A stretch of DNA of 64,000 bases from an uncultured Pedobacter sp. (GCF_913776295.1 NZ_CAJYOJ010000010.1:48079-112078); one strand, 5' to 3'; numbered from the stretch's first letter, positions 44,101 through 53,200 are shown. Numbers and translations are program-made. Notes: generated from the sequence alone by a model not told the origin.

Positions 44101-44405
44101 TAGCCGATGTAAGAAAATACCAGAACAGCACCTTCCTCTACATTAATTGAATATCTTCCATTGGAATCGGTAACGGTAGTTTTTTTTGTTTCCTTTTCAA
44201 ATACACTCACACCAGGTAATGGCTGGTTGTTTTGATCGGTAACTGTTCCGCTCACCGTGGCAAAAGCTTTATGGTATATGGCAGAAACAGCTTCATCATG
44301 GTTTATGGCTATTGCATTGGCATTACAGATGGCCAGTAAACCTAATGGCAAAAGCAATTTCCTGCAAGTACGACTTGTACCTGCGGTTAAAAAAAATGAT
44401 GTCAT
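41121..44405 (-). CDS. SusC/RagA family TonB-linked outer membrane protein (second locus)
   Basis: The 1094-residue protein begins with a signal region, a carboxypeptidase-D-like domain (VSGTVTDQNNQPLPGVSVFE), the TonB-box part NEVVAIGYQ, and a plug with DPLYVIDGYPAG and ILKDAASAAIYGSRASGGVVLITTK. The rest is a barrel ending GIKLTF. It imports a glycan or other nutrient with the SusD partner downstream. Neither a sigma/anti-sigma pair nor a hybrid regulator is adjacent, so control is not evident. Confidence 0.95.
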   Translation of the reverse strand: MTSFFLTAGTSRTCRKLLLPLGLLAICNANAIAINHDEAVSAIYHKAFATVSGTVTDQNNQPLPGVSVFEKETKKTTVTDSNGRYSINVEEGAVLVFSYIGYDNQEVAVNGRQNINIVLKESSNTLNEVVAIGYQKIRKSDVTGAISSVKASEMNLTSPTVGQALVGKVAGVQVSQTSGAPYSGTKIRVRGIGSINASSDPLYVIDGYPAGNNVSINPEDIETIDILKDAASAAIYGSRASGGVVLITTKRGQDGKGRFQYDVQGGFSQLAKKIKLLDANQFIQLLIDGRNNAYKDLVVNGGKLTWNDSMFSDNNATRISNVGNGSSVSIPADLYNFSTQQAIPATYDTDWQDELYRNAAFQRHNLSFSGGTKDIKYFLSGGYQNNNGIVTNTNQKVTNFRANIDGKVSERLRVGANISYTQNDNREVQEGRYNLSPMMSALIYLPYLPARDANGNPIQFGMGALASQYGIQNPENPLATVEQLKITRKGSRSTYNANATYSILKGLDFKANLGTQTYNEKYDFYLPTSLSNGNNPPYSTAAITAANAIAQTLSQVDQLGEFTLNYNKTFGKHKIDVLGGYSAQKTTSDLIRISATGFQNDKIGEITDKGAEAGFLTLITDGANKTAKATNTLLSYFGRFSYNYGGKYFLTGSFRRDGSSRFGPLNKYGNFPSIAAGWNLSEEDFYNSFLGEQSTVKLRASWGLSGNNNIPNYRTAQEMSAPGGVVFGNAVSTAIWPNAIQDSKLGWESTSQYNFGADVSLFKNRLNIIANYYLSYSYNLLFNQPISAVSGASSILTNLADSKIRNKGFDIQLDGRIIQNQDFTLGLSGNIAVNHNKVLNMGGASTIYTAGAERSYITHVTQEGQPVGMFYGFKVLGRVTADNLGKVAPSASSTNPAKIGDLYFQDTDGNGIVNDADKTVIGTPYPKFTYGFALNTSYKTFDLRASFNGSYGNQVLDGQDYYLYNFEGSGNQYADVANRYRNEANPGSGLNYRASRAGTQSNSTRLSSFYIQDGSYFRCTNITLGYSFPKQLANTLKVSNIRVYASVDNAFTITDYKGYNPEVDYSAGNNLAPGVDYGNYPLARTYNLGIKLTF

Positions 44406-44539
44406 CTTTTTGTTCGTTGTAATGGTTTTTTTAAATAATTGGGGATTTGTTTTTTTAAGTAGAAGCGTAGACTTTCACATTTACATAGGCTTATCCTTTT
44501 TTAAGGTTAACGAGTACTTTTTTGAGCGTTCTACCGCCG

Positions 44540-44547
44540 CAAAAGTA
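44540..44547 (-). promoter_or_regulatory. -7 box (TACTTTTG) of the second susC promoter
   Basis: The minus-strand bases TACTTTTG fit the Bacteroidota -7 consensus TAnnTTTG. They lie about 135 bases before the susC start, leaving a long leader; no good -33 box was seen. Confidence 0.5.
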
Positions 44548-44729
44548 GGGCTGTGTTTTTAACAGGATATATCCCCTATGTTAACTTTGTATACCAACAC
44601 AAAACGCTTCGTTAAGTTAATATTAATTGAGATTAAGATGCTGGTAAATCGGTTTATCACCACCAAATCATAACAGCTTGTTAATGCTGATTTAATAGTT
44701 TTCTTTTAATTTTACACCCAAAACCATTT

Positions 44730-45977
44730 ATGAAATCCTTTTATCTCTTTCTGGTATTCTGCTTGCTGCACCAATGCTTAACCGCACAAAACCTACCCTC
44801 TCAATCTTATCAGCAGATCCAAAGCAGAAATGCTGTACAATACAAAAATTATTACCTGCTTACCCTTTTCGGGCAACTACCTGAAATCCGTCAAATGCTC
44901 CGTTCAGATACCGTACTTAACGGCATATATCAGTTAAAAGCGGCCCGTGTAAATGAGGCAATTAAAACCTGTAAAACCGATATCAACTGCTTTGCGAAAG
45001 CTTTAAAATTTACCGATGATGAAATATCCGGTATTGAAAATCGATTAGCTACGCTTTATAAAAAAGATAATCCCCTTGGAAAACTGATTAAAAACCACCT
45101 CATCCCCTCAGGCTGTTATGTTTTGTATGCTCAGGAGACGCCCGAAAACTTATTATTGAAAGCATGGGAGCAAGATGCCAAAGCCATTAATTACGCTATT
45201 GGCGTATATGTAGAGGGAAATAAACCCAATTACCCGAAAATAGATTCCATTAGTTTCAAAGTAAAGGATGCAGCGTTTGCGGAACTTACTGCAGCCAATG
45301 CCTGGTTAGCTTTACAAAGCAACCATAAAATGTTTTTTGAACCCGCTATGCAATTTGCACTCGAGGCATTGGAACTCAATGACCGTAGCGAGGCTGCCGA
45401 TTATGAACCAATGAGTAAAGGTGTAAACCTAAGTGCCATTCAACAGATCAAAAAAGTGGATTGGAAGAAATACCCTTACAGCGTAATCCTCGTTCCGGGT
45501 GCTGGCCCTGAAGAAAAATATGTTGCGCTAAGCCCCGGCGGGATGATCCGGTGTCGTTTAGCCGCCTTGCAATATAAAAAAGGCATGGCGCCATTTATTG
45601 TAGTATCTGGCGGTAGGGTACATCCATACAAAACCAAGTTCAGCGAAGCTTATGAAATGAAGAAATTTTTAACGGAGGTGCTGCAGGTACCCGAAAGTGC
45701 TATTATAATGGAGCCGCACGCCCGCCATACCACCACTAATCTTCGTAACTGTGCCAGACTGATGTTCAGGTATGGAATGCCTGTAGACAAACCTGGTTTA
45801 GTCTGTACTGTAAAATCGCAAAGTTATTACGTTACCAATGTCTTGCCGGAACGATGCAAAAAAGAACTCGGTTACTATCCTTACAGAAACGGGAAACGTT
45901 TAAGTGATACCGAATCAGAATTTTACCTGGACACAACATCCTTACAAATTGATTTTGATGAACCTTTAGATCCTTAA
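44730..45977 (+). CDS. exported DUF218/YdcF-like protein
   Basis: The 415-residue protein starts with a signal peptide (LFLVFCLLHQCLTAQ). The N-terminal 220 residues are helical and of unknown type. The C-terminal half is a DUF218 domain: YSVILVPGAGP, MRCRLAALQYKKG-like helix, FIVVSGG, EAYEMKKFL and MEPHARHTTTNLRN. DUF218 proteins (YdcF, SanA, ElyC) are linked to envelope upkeep, and some bind S-adenosylmethionine. Here it would act in the periplasm. It diverges from susC. Confidence 0.85.
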   Translation: MKSFYLFLVFCLLHQCLTAQNLPSQSYQQIQSRNAVQYKNYYLLTLFGQLPEIRQMLRSDTVLNGIYQLKAARVNEAIKTCKTDINCFAKALKFTDDEISGIENRLATLYKKDNPLGKLIKNHLIPSGCYVLYAQETPENLLLKAWEQDAKAINYAIGVYVEGNKPNYPKIDSISFKVKDAAFAELTAANAWLALQSNHKMFFEPAMQFALEALELNDRSEAADYEPMSKGVNLSAIQQIKKVDWKKYPYSVILVPGAGPEEKYVALSPGGMIRCRLAALQYKKGMAPFIVVSGGRVHPYKTKFSEAYEMKKFLTEVLQVPESAIIMEPHARHTTTNLRNCARLMFRYGMPVDKPGLVCTVKSQSYYVTNVLPERCKKELGYYPYRNGKRLSDTESEFYLDTTSLQIDFDEPLDP

Positions 45978-46132
45978 ACTTATTACTTCCGTTCTGCCCT
46001 GGATGATACCAAACGTTATCGGTTTCATCCTATCGGTTAGTATCACATCGACCTAAATAATTAGTTTTTTTACCAGCCGAAATGAATGACTTTGTAGAAA
46101 CTTGAATGCATTCACTTTTCAATTAAATCCGG

Positions 46133-46178
46133 AACTATGAGGGTAACTCCCCTCCTGATTTAGAAGTGTCAGGGGTGG
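46133..46178 (+). repeat. left copy of a 46-bp inverted repeat pair
   Basis: AACTATGAGGG to AGGGGTGG here is matched in inverse orientation at 47258-47303, with a few differences. The pair brackets 1.1 kb that holds repeats A1, A2 and B2. Confidence 0.8.
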
Positions 46179-46204
46179 TAATGAGACAACATTTTAAATC
46201 ATTC

Positions 46205-46410
46205 GCTGTGCTCCGGGCTATTTCGCTCTAATCGGGTTTAGGAACAAAGGTTAGTGCACACTGCAATCTCTACTATGAAATACTGCTGTGGCCACCTAGC
46301 CCCGGCTGAAGCCTTTACCCTGCAGCAACGAGGTACGAGGCAGCGAAGCGTAAAAGCGAAAGACGGGAAGAAACCTAGTGTTTTTTACAGGCCTTGCGCT
46401 CCAAAATAAA
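46205..46410 (+). repeat. dispersed repeat family A, copy 1
   Basis: Landmarks are CCGGGCTATTTCGCTCTAAT, then GGGTTTAGGAACAAAGG, AGCGAAGCGTAAAAGC and GGCCTTGCGCTCCAAAAT. Copy 2 follows at 46528 and copy 3 lies inverted at 62825. Confidence 0.85.
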
Positions 46411-46527
46411 AACTTATTGTACCGACCGAAATGAATGAGTTTATAGATTTAGGAAATGAACGACCTGGGGTTCTTGGAGGCCCGTAGTCCCGCTTCCGCT
46501 TATAGTCCTCTCCCGACAGAATGTCGG

Positions 46528-46724
46528 GATCCGGGCTATTTCGCTCTAATCGGGTTTAGGAACAAAGGCTTGTGCTTCCTACAACCTCACAAATGAAAAA
46601 CTACCTTAACCTATCAGCCCCGGTTGAAGCGTTACCCTACAGCGACGAGGCACGAGGAAGCGAAGCGTAAAAGCAAAAGACGGGAACACGCTACCCTATT
46701 AACAGAGGCCTTGCGCTCCAAAAT
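46528..46724 (+). repeat. dispersed repeat family A, copy 2
   Basis: It has the same order of landmarks as copy 1, with a diverged centre (46575-46615). The two copies are 320 bases apart in direct orientation. Confidence 0.85.
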
Positions 46725-46848
46725 ATAAGCTTGCGGTCGCCTAAATTTGTCAGTCTGAACGAAGTCGAAGAACCGGATTTGTTTAACCATGTGAGGAATA
46801 TATGATCGTGTAATTTTATGTAGTAAAAGATCCTTCGACTACGCTACC

Positions 46849-47222
46849 ATTGACGTTAATTTTTAATTATTTGATAATTAGTTACTTATAAAATATGCAT
46901 TTCCATCCAACAAGGCCTTCGCACTGGGTCTCCGTTCTACTTAAGTCCGGCCTAACAAATTTTTCGGACTCCACCGACCAAACCCCATTTACCGGCTTTG
47001 AAAGAAAAATTTTCAGCCGGCATTTTATTAATGTTTGTCTATTGTTTTTTATCTGTATTAATGAGCTCGGCAATGCCTCGGTTTTGTTACTTTTTGATGC
47101 CAAACAGTAAGAGCCATTCGGCGGCGGTAAGCCGAGGCAAGACTGGGCTGTATGGCATAAGTAATTAGTTACGTCATCTATATTGATTTTTATAAAATAA
47201 ATTATCCCTCAGGATGACAGAG
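46849..47222 (-). repeat. dispersed repeat family B, copy 2 (inverted)
   Basis: Read on the minus strand it matches 3091-3445 from TGTCATCCTGAGGGAT to the end near AATTAACGTCAATGG. The block 46895-46985 is almost identical between the copies; the part at 47000-47090 has diverged. Confidence 0.85.
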
Positions 47223-47257
47223 AATAATAACGGAAGCCCGAAAATATCATTTACTAA

Positions 47258-47303
47258 CCACCCCCGCCCCTCCTAAATCAGGAGGGGAGTTCCCCTCATA
47301 GTT
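47258..47303 (-). repeat. right copy of the 46-bp inverted repeat pair
   Basis: This is the inverse of 46133-46178 (CCACCCCCGCCCCTCC to CTCATAGTT). Confidence 0.8.
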
Positions 47304-47337
47304 TCACAGGGATCAATACATAAATATTGTTTCCGCA

Positions 47338-48390
47338 CCATGCGATCTGCACCCTGCTATCCGGCCTCGCAGATTTCCGCCGGAAAAAGCACGAAAATCT
47401 TTGCACCCCCCCTTATACCCTTCAGCCCAAGGCAGGATCAAAGCGAGAGCGGTGGAACAAAGCAAGGGCTAAGAGCCTCGATGCTGCCGCTATCAAGATT
47501 TCCGTAGCTTTTTACAAGGAATTGCGCAGCAATCTTTTATACCGATAAAAACAACATCAACTCATAAAAAACGATGCAAGCCTTTCAGTTATGCCTTTTT
47601 TGTTGTTGTTTTCAATGGCAGGCATGCTTTCGCTACGCTCAGGTTGGTTACCTTTTTATCAAGAAAAAGGTAAGAGCCCCTCGGCGTCGGTGAGCCGAGG
47701 CAAGCCCAAGCGAAGGACAAAAAATAGCGAGTGCATTAAGATTTCCGCCTGCGCGGGAATGACGGACTCTGTTTATGAAAAGTTCAAAGATCTCTCCCCG
47801 CCTGTACGGGCAGGCCTGTCCGCACGGGCGGGCACTGCGGTCGAAATGACGGATTTTTCGCGATAACCCGCAATTAAAAGATCCTTCGTACCTCAAGATG
47901 ACAGCTAGAGAAGAATTCCCTCTACTCCATGCTATCTCCACCCCGCTCCCCGGCCTCGCAGATTTCCGCCGAAAAAAGCACGGAAATCTTTGCACCCCCC
48001 CTTATACCCTACAGCCCAAGGCAGGATCAAAGCGAGAGCGGTGGAACAAAGCAAGGGCTAAGAGCCTCGATGCTGCCGCTATCAAGATTTCCGTAGCTTT
48101 TTACAAGGAAGGCTGCAAGCCTTGGGTTTTTGTTACTTTTGGGCCAAGCCAAAAGTAAGAGACCTTCGGTGGCTAACCGAGGCAAGCCCGGGCGAAGGGC
48201 AAAACTGTAGCTATTACCTAACTTAAAAGATTTCTCCGCTACGGTCGAAATGACGGATTTTTCGCGACAACCCGCAATCAAAAGATCCTTCGTACCTCAG
48301 GATGACAGCTAGAGAAGGATTCCCTTTACTCCATGCGATCTGCACTCTACTCCCCGGCCTCGCAGATTTCCGCCGGAAAAAGCACGGAAA
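47338..48390 (+). repeat. tandem array of repeat families C and D (two and a half units)
   Basis: Block C (about 183 bases) occurs at 47338-47520 and 47928-48109 almost unchanged, and its first 60 bases recur at 48331-48390. Block D (about 85 bases, starting TCGAAATGACGGATTTTTCG) precedes C at 47841 and 48245, 404 bases apart. The last unit is cut off 18 bases before the TonB receptor stop. Confidence 0.88.
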
Positions 48391-48408
48391 GCTTAACTAT
48401 CTAAAACC

Positions 48409-50856
48409 TTAATTCTTTACCCTGTTCTTTTCCGCATCCGCACCAGAAGGTTCATGTTTGTCTGGAGAAGAAAAGGTCTTACCGAAACGATAGCTAAAGC
48501 TTAAAACAAAATTTCTGGAATCTTGCCTGTTTCTCCAACCGGCTTCTGCAGCCGCAAGGTTGTTGATTATCCCATTATATATCCGGGTTCTAAAAATGTC
48601 ATTTGCCGTTAATTTCAGGGTACTTTTTGCTGAAAGTTTTTTCTGCACGGCTGCGCCAAACTCATGTACCGCCCCCAGTAAAAACTGCACATTGGAAAGT
48701 TTACTTTGATAATTCATGTTCAGTTCAGCATTCCATGTCGGACTGATTTTGAACTGCAAATTAGGGTTTGTCCTTAAATAACTTCCGTTGGTAACCAGAA
48801 AGCCCGTATAAAAATCAGTTTTGGAAACTATTTTTGCATATTCAATATAGGCATTCAGTTTAACCCATTTGGCAAAATCAATTTCTGCATTTACCGAAAT
48901 ATTGGCTACCCTCGTTTTGCCCACATTTGCTGGCCGGCTGTAATAGGTACCATTTAAAATTTCGATGGTTTCGTTCACTTCGTCCCTTACCCAGCTATAA
49001 CTGAATGCTGTGGTAATTTTACCTTTATAGGTATGAGAAAGTTCGATACTTTGCGTAAAAGAAGGTTTTAAAAACGGATTGCCAACATAATAGGTAAACT
49101 TATCCAAAGGAGAAAAGAAGGGATTCAGGTCCTGATAATACGGACGATCGATCCTTCTCCCATAATTCAGCCCTAGTTCGTTATTTCCTACCGTATCAAG
49201 CTTGTAAGAGAAATAAAGCGTTGGGAACAAACTGTTGTAAGTTCTTTTGAAAGTAGAATCAGGTTTGATCGGATTTCCCAACTGATGCCCGTTGGAAACT
49301 GTGTTTTCATATCTTAAGCCTGCCTGGAGCGAAAACCGCTTCCCTTCCCTGCTCATGTTCAGGTAAACCGCATTGATATTCTCTTTGTACAAAAAGTGGT
49401 TACTCTTTTCATAATCGACACTTGTTTTTCCATTTGCGGTATTAGCGTAATCGGCAATATTATCCGTTTTGGTATAAGCAGTTTTAACACCCGCATCCAG
49501 CTTCCACTTATTTTCTAAAGGATGCGAATAATCCATTTTAGCCGTATAGATATCGATATCTGATGGTAAATTTCCGCTCAAGATATCCTGGTATTTTAAA
49601 ACTCCGCTAGGCAGGTAACTGAAATTATAATAGGTCTGATCGTTTTGGTCCCGATAAAGCAGATAATCTGCATCAAAGGTTAATTCCCGCCCTGTCGGCT
49701 TAAATTTATGCCTGTAATTTAAATTTGCACCTGCATTTTGGTATTTGATCTGATCGATATTCTCAGCCCTGATGACCGAATCTAACTGCATGGAGGCGTT
49801 AGACAGGTTACTGGTATTGTTGTTTACCTGTTTGGAAATCCTGTTCATTCCGGTAAGTACCACCCCCCAGGTAGTTTGTTCAGATGCATAATAATCAAGT
49901 CCCGTTTTCAGGTTTAAGGTATTGCCATGCCTGCGAAAATAAGAATTTTGATTAAAGTAGGATTTGGTACTGCCATCAGCATTTTTATATTTCCGGTTCA
50001 GATCTAGATCGGTAAAACTATTATTGAGGTTATAGCTCAGGTTGCCAAAAACATTAACCTTGTCTTTTCGGTAATTAAAATTGAAACTGTTGCTTGAACG
50101 GCTTAGCTCGCCCTGGTTTAAACTCAGATTAATGCCCCCGTTAAAACCTGCATTTTTGGTTTTCTTGGTTTTGATGTTAATTACACCTCCATTGCCGGCA
50201 GCATCATACTTGGCAGGTGGATTGGTCATCAGCTCGATCTGATCAAGCGAAGAGGAAGGCAATGACCGCAAATAATTCTCCAGATCTGAACCTGATAAAT
50301 AAGTGGGCTTATCATCAATAAAAATAGTCACCCCATTTTTACCTTTTAACGAAATTACCCCGTTCTGATCTACATTTACACCAGGCGATTTGCTCAGTAC
50401 ATCCAGTGCCGTCGTGCCTGCATTCGAAATCAAGGCATCTACATTAACCACAGTACGGTCTATTTTCCGCTCCACAAAAGCTTTTTGTCCTGAAATGGTT
50501 ACCTCTTTCAAATTGGTTGCCCCGGTTTTGATTTTAATATCTGGTAAGGCAATAATGGTATGGTCTGCAGTTAGCACCAATGTATCGGTTTGGTATATAG
50601 GCGATCCGACCACCGATATTTTTATCAGATATTTTCCATATCCAAGCTGATCAAAACTAAACAATCCATCTTTCTCTGTAAAGGTGGTTTTAAAAAGCAC
50701 CGAATCTTTAAGGAGGGCAACTGTAGCAAATTCCAAATCCTTTCCTTCGGCATCCACTACCCGTCCGTAAATTTTGGGCTGTGGGCCTTGGACCTGGGCA
50801 AAAGTAAGGGCAATATTCATCCATACGGCTAAAAAAGCCATGATCTTAAATTTCAT
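48409..50856 (-). CDS. TonB-dependent receptor with outer membrane beta-barrel (non-SusC type)
   Basis: The 815-residue protein has a signal peptide, a carboxypeptidase-like regulatory domain (KIYGRVVDAEGKDLEFATVALLKDS), a TonB region with LKEVTISGQKAFVERKIDRTVV and a plug holding VTIFIDDKPTYLSG and YDAAGNGGVINIKTKK. The barrel belongs to the OMP_b-brl_3 type. It lies 34 bases after the M56 sensor gene in one operon with the BlaI-type repressor, so its expression is probably controlled by that pair. The ligand is unknown. Confidence 0.92.
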   Translation of the reverse strand: MKFKIMAFLAVWMNIALTFAQVQGPQPKIYGRVVDAEGKDLEFATVALLKDSVLFKTTFTEKDGLFSFDQLGYGKYLIKISVVGSPIYQTDTLVLTADHTIIALPDIKIKTGATNLKEVTISGQKAFVERKIDRTVVNVDALISNAGTTALDVLSKSPGVNVDQNGVISLKGKNGVTIFIDDKPTYLSGSDLENYLRSLPSSSLDQIELMTNPPAKYDAAGNGGVINIKTKKTKNAGFNGGINLSLNQGELSRSSNSFNFNYRKDKVNVFGNLSYNLNNSFTDLDLNRKYKNADGSTKSYFNQNSYFRRHGNTLNLKTGLDYYASEQTTWGVVLTGMNRISKQVNNNTSNLSNASMQLDSVIRAENIDQIKYQNAGANLNYRHKFKPTGRELTFDADYLLYRDQNDQTYYNFSYLPSGVLKYQDILSGNLPSDIDIYTAKMDYSHPLENKWKLDAGVKTAYTKTDNIADYANTANGKTSVDYEKSNHFLYKENINAVYLNMSREGKRFSLQAGLRYENTVSNGHQLGNPIKPDSTFKRTYNSLFPTLYFSYKLDTVGNNELGLNYGRRIDRPYYQDLNPFFSPLDKFTYYVGNPFLKPSFTQSIELSHTYKGKITTAFSYSWVRDEVNETIEILNGTYYSRPANVGKTRVANISVNAEIDFAKWVKLNAYIEYAKIVSKTDFYTGFLVTNGSYLRTNPNLQFKISPTWNAELNMNYQSKLSNVQFLLGAVHEFGAAVQKKLSAKSTLKLTANDIFRTRIYNGIINNLAAAEAGWRNRQDSRNFVLSFSYRFGKTFSSPDKHEPSGADAEKNRVKN

Positions 50857-50890
50857 GATGTAAATTGGGTTAGCGTTTTAGAAATTAACT

Positions 50891-52777
50891 TTAATTTTTT
50901 TCAATCAGAAAATTATACATCAATGAATGGTTGTCATTTTTCAAAAACCGCTTTTTATACTTCTGTTGAACTTCGGCAGGCTGTTTCACACCGTTTACGA
51001 TCAATTCATCTTTATTGAGCTTATATGAGAGCTTATTGGTACTGCTGATGATACCATCTTTCCTCAATTCCTGATTGATTGCGTTGGTATAATCATGTCC
51101 ATCACCATTGGTTACTGTTTTTGAAGTAACTGTACGCTGTGAACTGGTTTTGGTACTGCTACTTTGGCCATAAACTGCTGGTGTTGGTGGTGTAGCGGGC
51201 ATAGCAGGTGCAGGAGCTACTGCTGATACGGCATATGCAGCGCTAGGTGTTTTTGGAGTTTTTGGAGTTTTAGGCACACGAGGCAAATCTGCAGTTATTC
51301 CATAGGCCTGAGATTTATACTCTTCTGCCTGCTTTTGATATTCTTTTGCATCTTCAACAGCTCGTCTGGCATCAATAATGGCTTGCTTAGCATCAACCAT
51401 GGCTTGTTTACGATCTATTTCTGCTTGTCTGGCATCAATAACAGCTTGCTTAGCATCTTCCTTAGCCTGCCTCACATCATTCTCCCATGTTTTTTCATCC
51501 GCTTGCCGGGCTTCTTCATCAGCAAACCTGGCCTTCCTATCTTCTTTTGTTTCCGGCAGCTGTTGTTTTTCATTCATTTTTTTCAGCTGGCTATCTACTT
51601 TTGCATTGATCTCCCGCTCCATTTGCTCTGCAGATTTTCCTTCTGCAGCCTTAGCTTTTTTTCTGGTTGTATCCTGTAGGGTTACAATTGTAGTAGATAT
51701 TTCTTTCCTGGTAACTGTTTTGGTATGGCCTGTGCTTTTAAAAGCAGCGCTACAAAGTACTACCGATACCAGGGCGATGGTTAATATAGTTTTTTCCATT
51801 TTGTTTAAGGTTGAATTGGTATTGAACAACATCCTGCTTGCTCTCTGCAGCAGGCTACCTTTAGTTCCGCTCATGGCCATGGCATAAGCAGGTGCACGCT
51901 GCTTAAACTCCTGGCACACAATAAGGGCCTGAATGTAATTTTTACGATCGTTTACACAGGCGATGGCCAAATCATCGCAGCAATGCTCGCGTTCTGTTTT
52001 TATTAATTGCGATACCCAAAGTACCGCCGGATTAAAGAAGAATACTATTTCGATAAAACTTTGTAAAATATTTACCAGGTAATCTTTCCGTTTAATGTGG
52101 GCCAGTTCATGAGAGAGAATAGCCTCTACTTCGGCATTGGATAAACCATTTAGCAAGCCCAAAGGAATCAGGATCAAAGGTTTGAAGTGCCCCACTACCA
52201 AAGGTGCCTGCGCAATACCCGATTGCATCAGCTTAACCTGTTGTGTCAAACCCAGTTTTTGTGCCAGTTCGTTTAGTTTTTCGTCCCATTTTTTTCCCGC
52301 CGCGTAGGTTTTATAATTACGCAGGTGATAAATACCATTTAAACCCACCATCAACTGGATACTTTTTCCGCAAATAATCAGGAACCAAACCAATACGATC
52401 TGATTGGCATAAGCATTCCACAAAGATAAGATGCGATTAAGCCCCGAATACATGTCTTGCTGTACATTTGTAACTGCTTGCTGATCTGCAATTGCCTTTG
52501 GCAAATTAATCCCTATCTGATGAGTAACCTGTGATTGTGTATCTTGATCCGATTGCTGAAGCTCCTGATAAAAAGTATACCCTACTGCCACAACAAACAA
52601 GCCTAAACATACCGTAAGCAAATTATAACGAGATGTTGCACTCGCCTTACGGGAGGTAAACATGACCAAACCAGCTAGCAAAGCTAAAATTACGCCAAGC
52701 CACAAAGAGTGGAACAAAGTAGCGCCCAGGGCATGAAGCCAATTTTCGGGCAAAAGATCGATTAATTTAAATTCCAT
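50891..52777 (-). CDS. M56 family (BlaR1-like) membrane metallopeptidase with coiled-coil C-terminus
   Basis: The 628-residue protein has N-terminal membrane helices (residues 20-70 and 125-145), and the zinc motif HELAH at 223-227 after ILS. Another membrane helix follows near 330-345. In classical BlaR1 a penicillin-binding domain comes next; here there is a long charged coiled coil (about 390-500) with repeated (A/V)DA(K/R)QA units, then a Pro/Thr-rich linker with PKTPKTPKTP, and a C-terminal 80-residue domain. Signal sensing must therefore differ from beta-lactam binding. The peptidase probably cleaves the BlaI-like repressor encoded just upstream (33-base gap). Confidence 0.9.
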   Translation of the reverse strand: MEFKLIDLLPENWLHALGATLFHSLWLGVILALLAGLVMFTSRKASATSRYNLLTVCLGLFVVAVGYTFYQELQQSDQDTQSQVTHQIGINLPKAIADQQAVTNVQQDMYSGLNRILSLWNAYANQIVLVWFLIICGKSIQLMVGLNGIYHLRNYKTYAAGKKWDEKLNELAQKLGLTQQVKLMQSGIAQAPLVVGHFKPLILIPLGLLNGLSNAEVEAILSHELAHIKRKDYLVNILQSFIEIVFFFNPAVLWVSQLIKTEREHCCDDLAIACVNDRKNYIQALIVCQEFKQRAPAYAMAMSGTKGSLLQRASRMLFNTNSTLNKMEKTILTIALVSVVLCSAAFKSTGHTKTVTRKEISTTIVTLQDTTRKKAKAAEGKSAEQMEREINAKVDSQLKKMNEKQQLPETKEDRKARFADEEARQADEKTWENDVRQAKEDAKQAVIDARQAEIDRKQAMVDAKQAIIDARRAVEDAKEYQKQAEEYKSQAYGITADLPRVPKTPKTPKTPSAAYAVSAVAPAPAMPATPPTPAVYGQSSSTKTSSQRTVTSKTVTNGDGHDYTNAINQELRKDGIISSTNKLSYKLNKDELIVNGVKQPAEVQQKYKKRFLKNDNHSLMYNFLIEKN

Positions 52778-52810
52778 GAGGGTGGTTCTTTAGCTTTTAT
52801 TCTGGTTTAA

Positions 52811-53200
52811 TTAGTTCATGCTATCCAATAGCCGCTTAATCTCTTCTATTTCCTTTTTTGATGTTTTCTCGTTACCCAAAAGCTGCATCATCAATTTCGA
52901 TGCGGAGCCTTTATACAAAGTGTTTACGAAACGGTCCAACAACTGATCTTTGGTTTTCTCTTCTGCTTCTACCGGAATATAAATGTGTTTCATTTGGCTT
53001 TCATCACGTTTTAAAATTCCTTTTTCAGTTAAGATCTGCATCTGTTTCAAAGTTGAGGTATAATTAACCTCTCTGAGTTCATTCAGCTTATCATTTACAA
53101 ACCGAACGGTTGATGGTCCGAATTCCCACAGCACCTGAAGAATTTCCAGTTCAGCTTTGGTTGGTTCGGGCAGATTATTTTCAGTTTGATTACTTTTCAT
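52811..53200 (-). CDS. BlaI/MecI/CopY family transcriptional repressor
   Basis: The 129-residue protein is a winged-helix repressor of normal family length: EPTKAELEILQVLWEFGPSTVRFV, then YTSTLKQMQILTEKGIL, and a C-terminal dimer and cleavage region. It would repress its own operon, including the M56 sensor and the TonB receptor, until the sensor cleaves it. A palindromic site lies 10 bases upstream of the start. Confidence 0.93.
   Translation of the reverse strand: MKSNQTENNLPEPTKAELEILQVLWEFGPSTVRFVNDKLNELREVNYTSTLKQMQILTEKGILKRDESQMKHIYIPVEAEEKTKDQLLDRFVNTLYKGSASKLMMQLLGNEKTSKKEIEEIKRLLDSMN

Larger units (their letters stand above)
45978..48408. other. 2.4-kb repeat island without genes
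   Basis: No credible gene: open frames are short, overlap on both strands and translate repeat sequence. The island is assembled from the repeat families listed separately (A, B, C/D and the 46-bp inverted pair), plus modules with a GCCGAGGCAAG core shared between families B and C. Base composition is more GC-rich than the surrounding spacers. Confidence 0.85.

Noticed and set aside
46200..46800. Possible structured RNA gene in the GC-rich repeats
   Set aside because: The conserved parts are repeat landmarks found in several copies, and no consistent fold matching a known RNA was seen.
47327..48281. Several frames of 71-115 codons in the repeat island
   Set aside because: Two of them (47327 and 47898) are translations of the same repeated C block, and they overlap on both strands with no start signals.
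48409..50856. TonB receptor as a third SusC
   Set aside because: No SusD partner and the barrel type differs from SusC/RagA; the plug motifs fit the OMP_b-brl_3 receptors.
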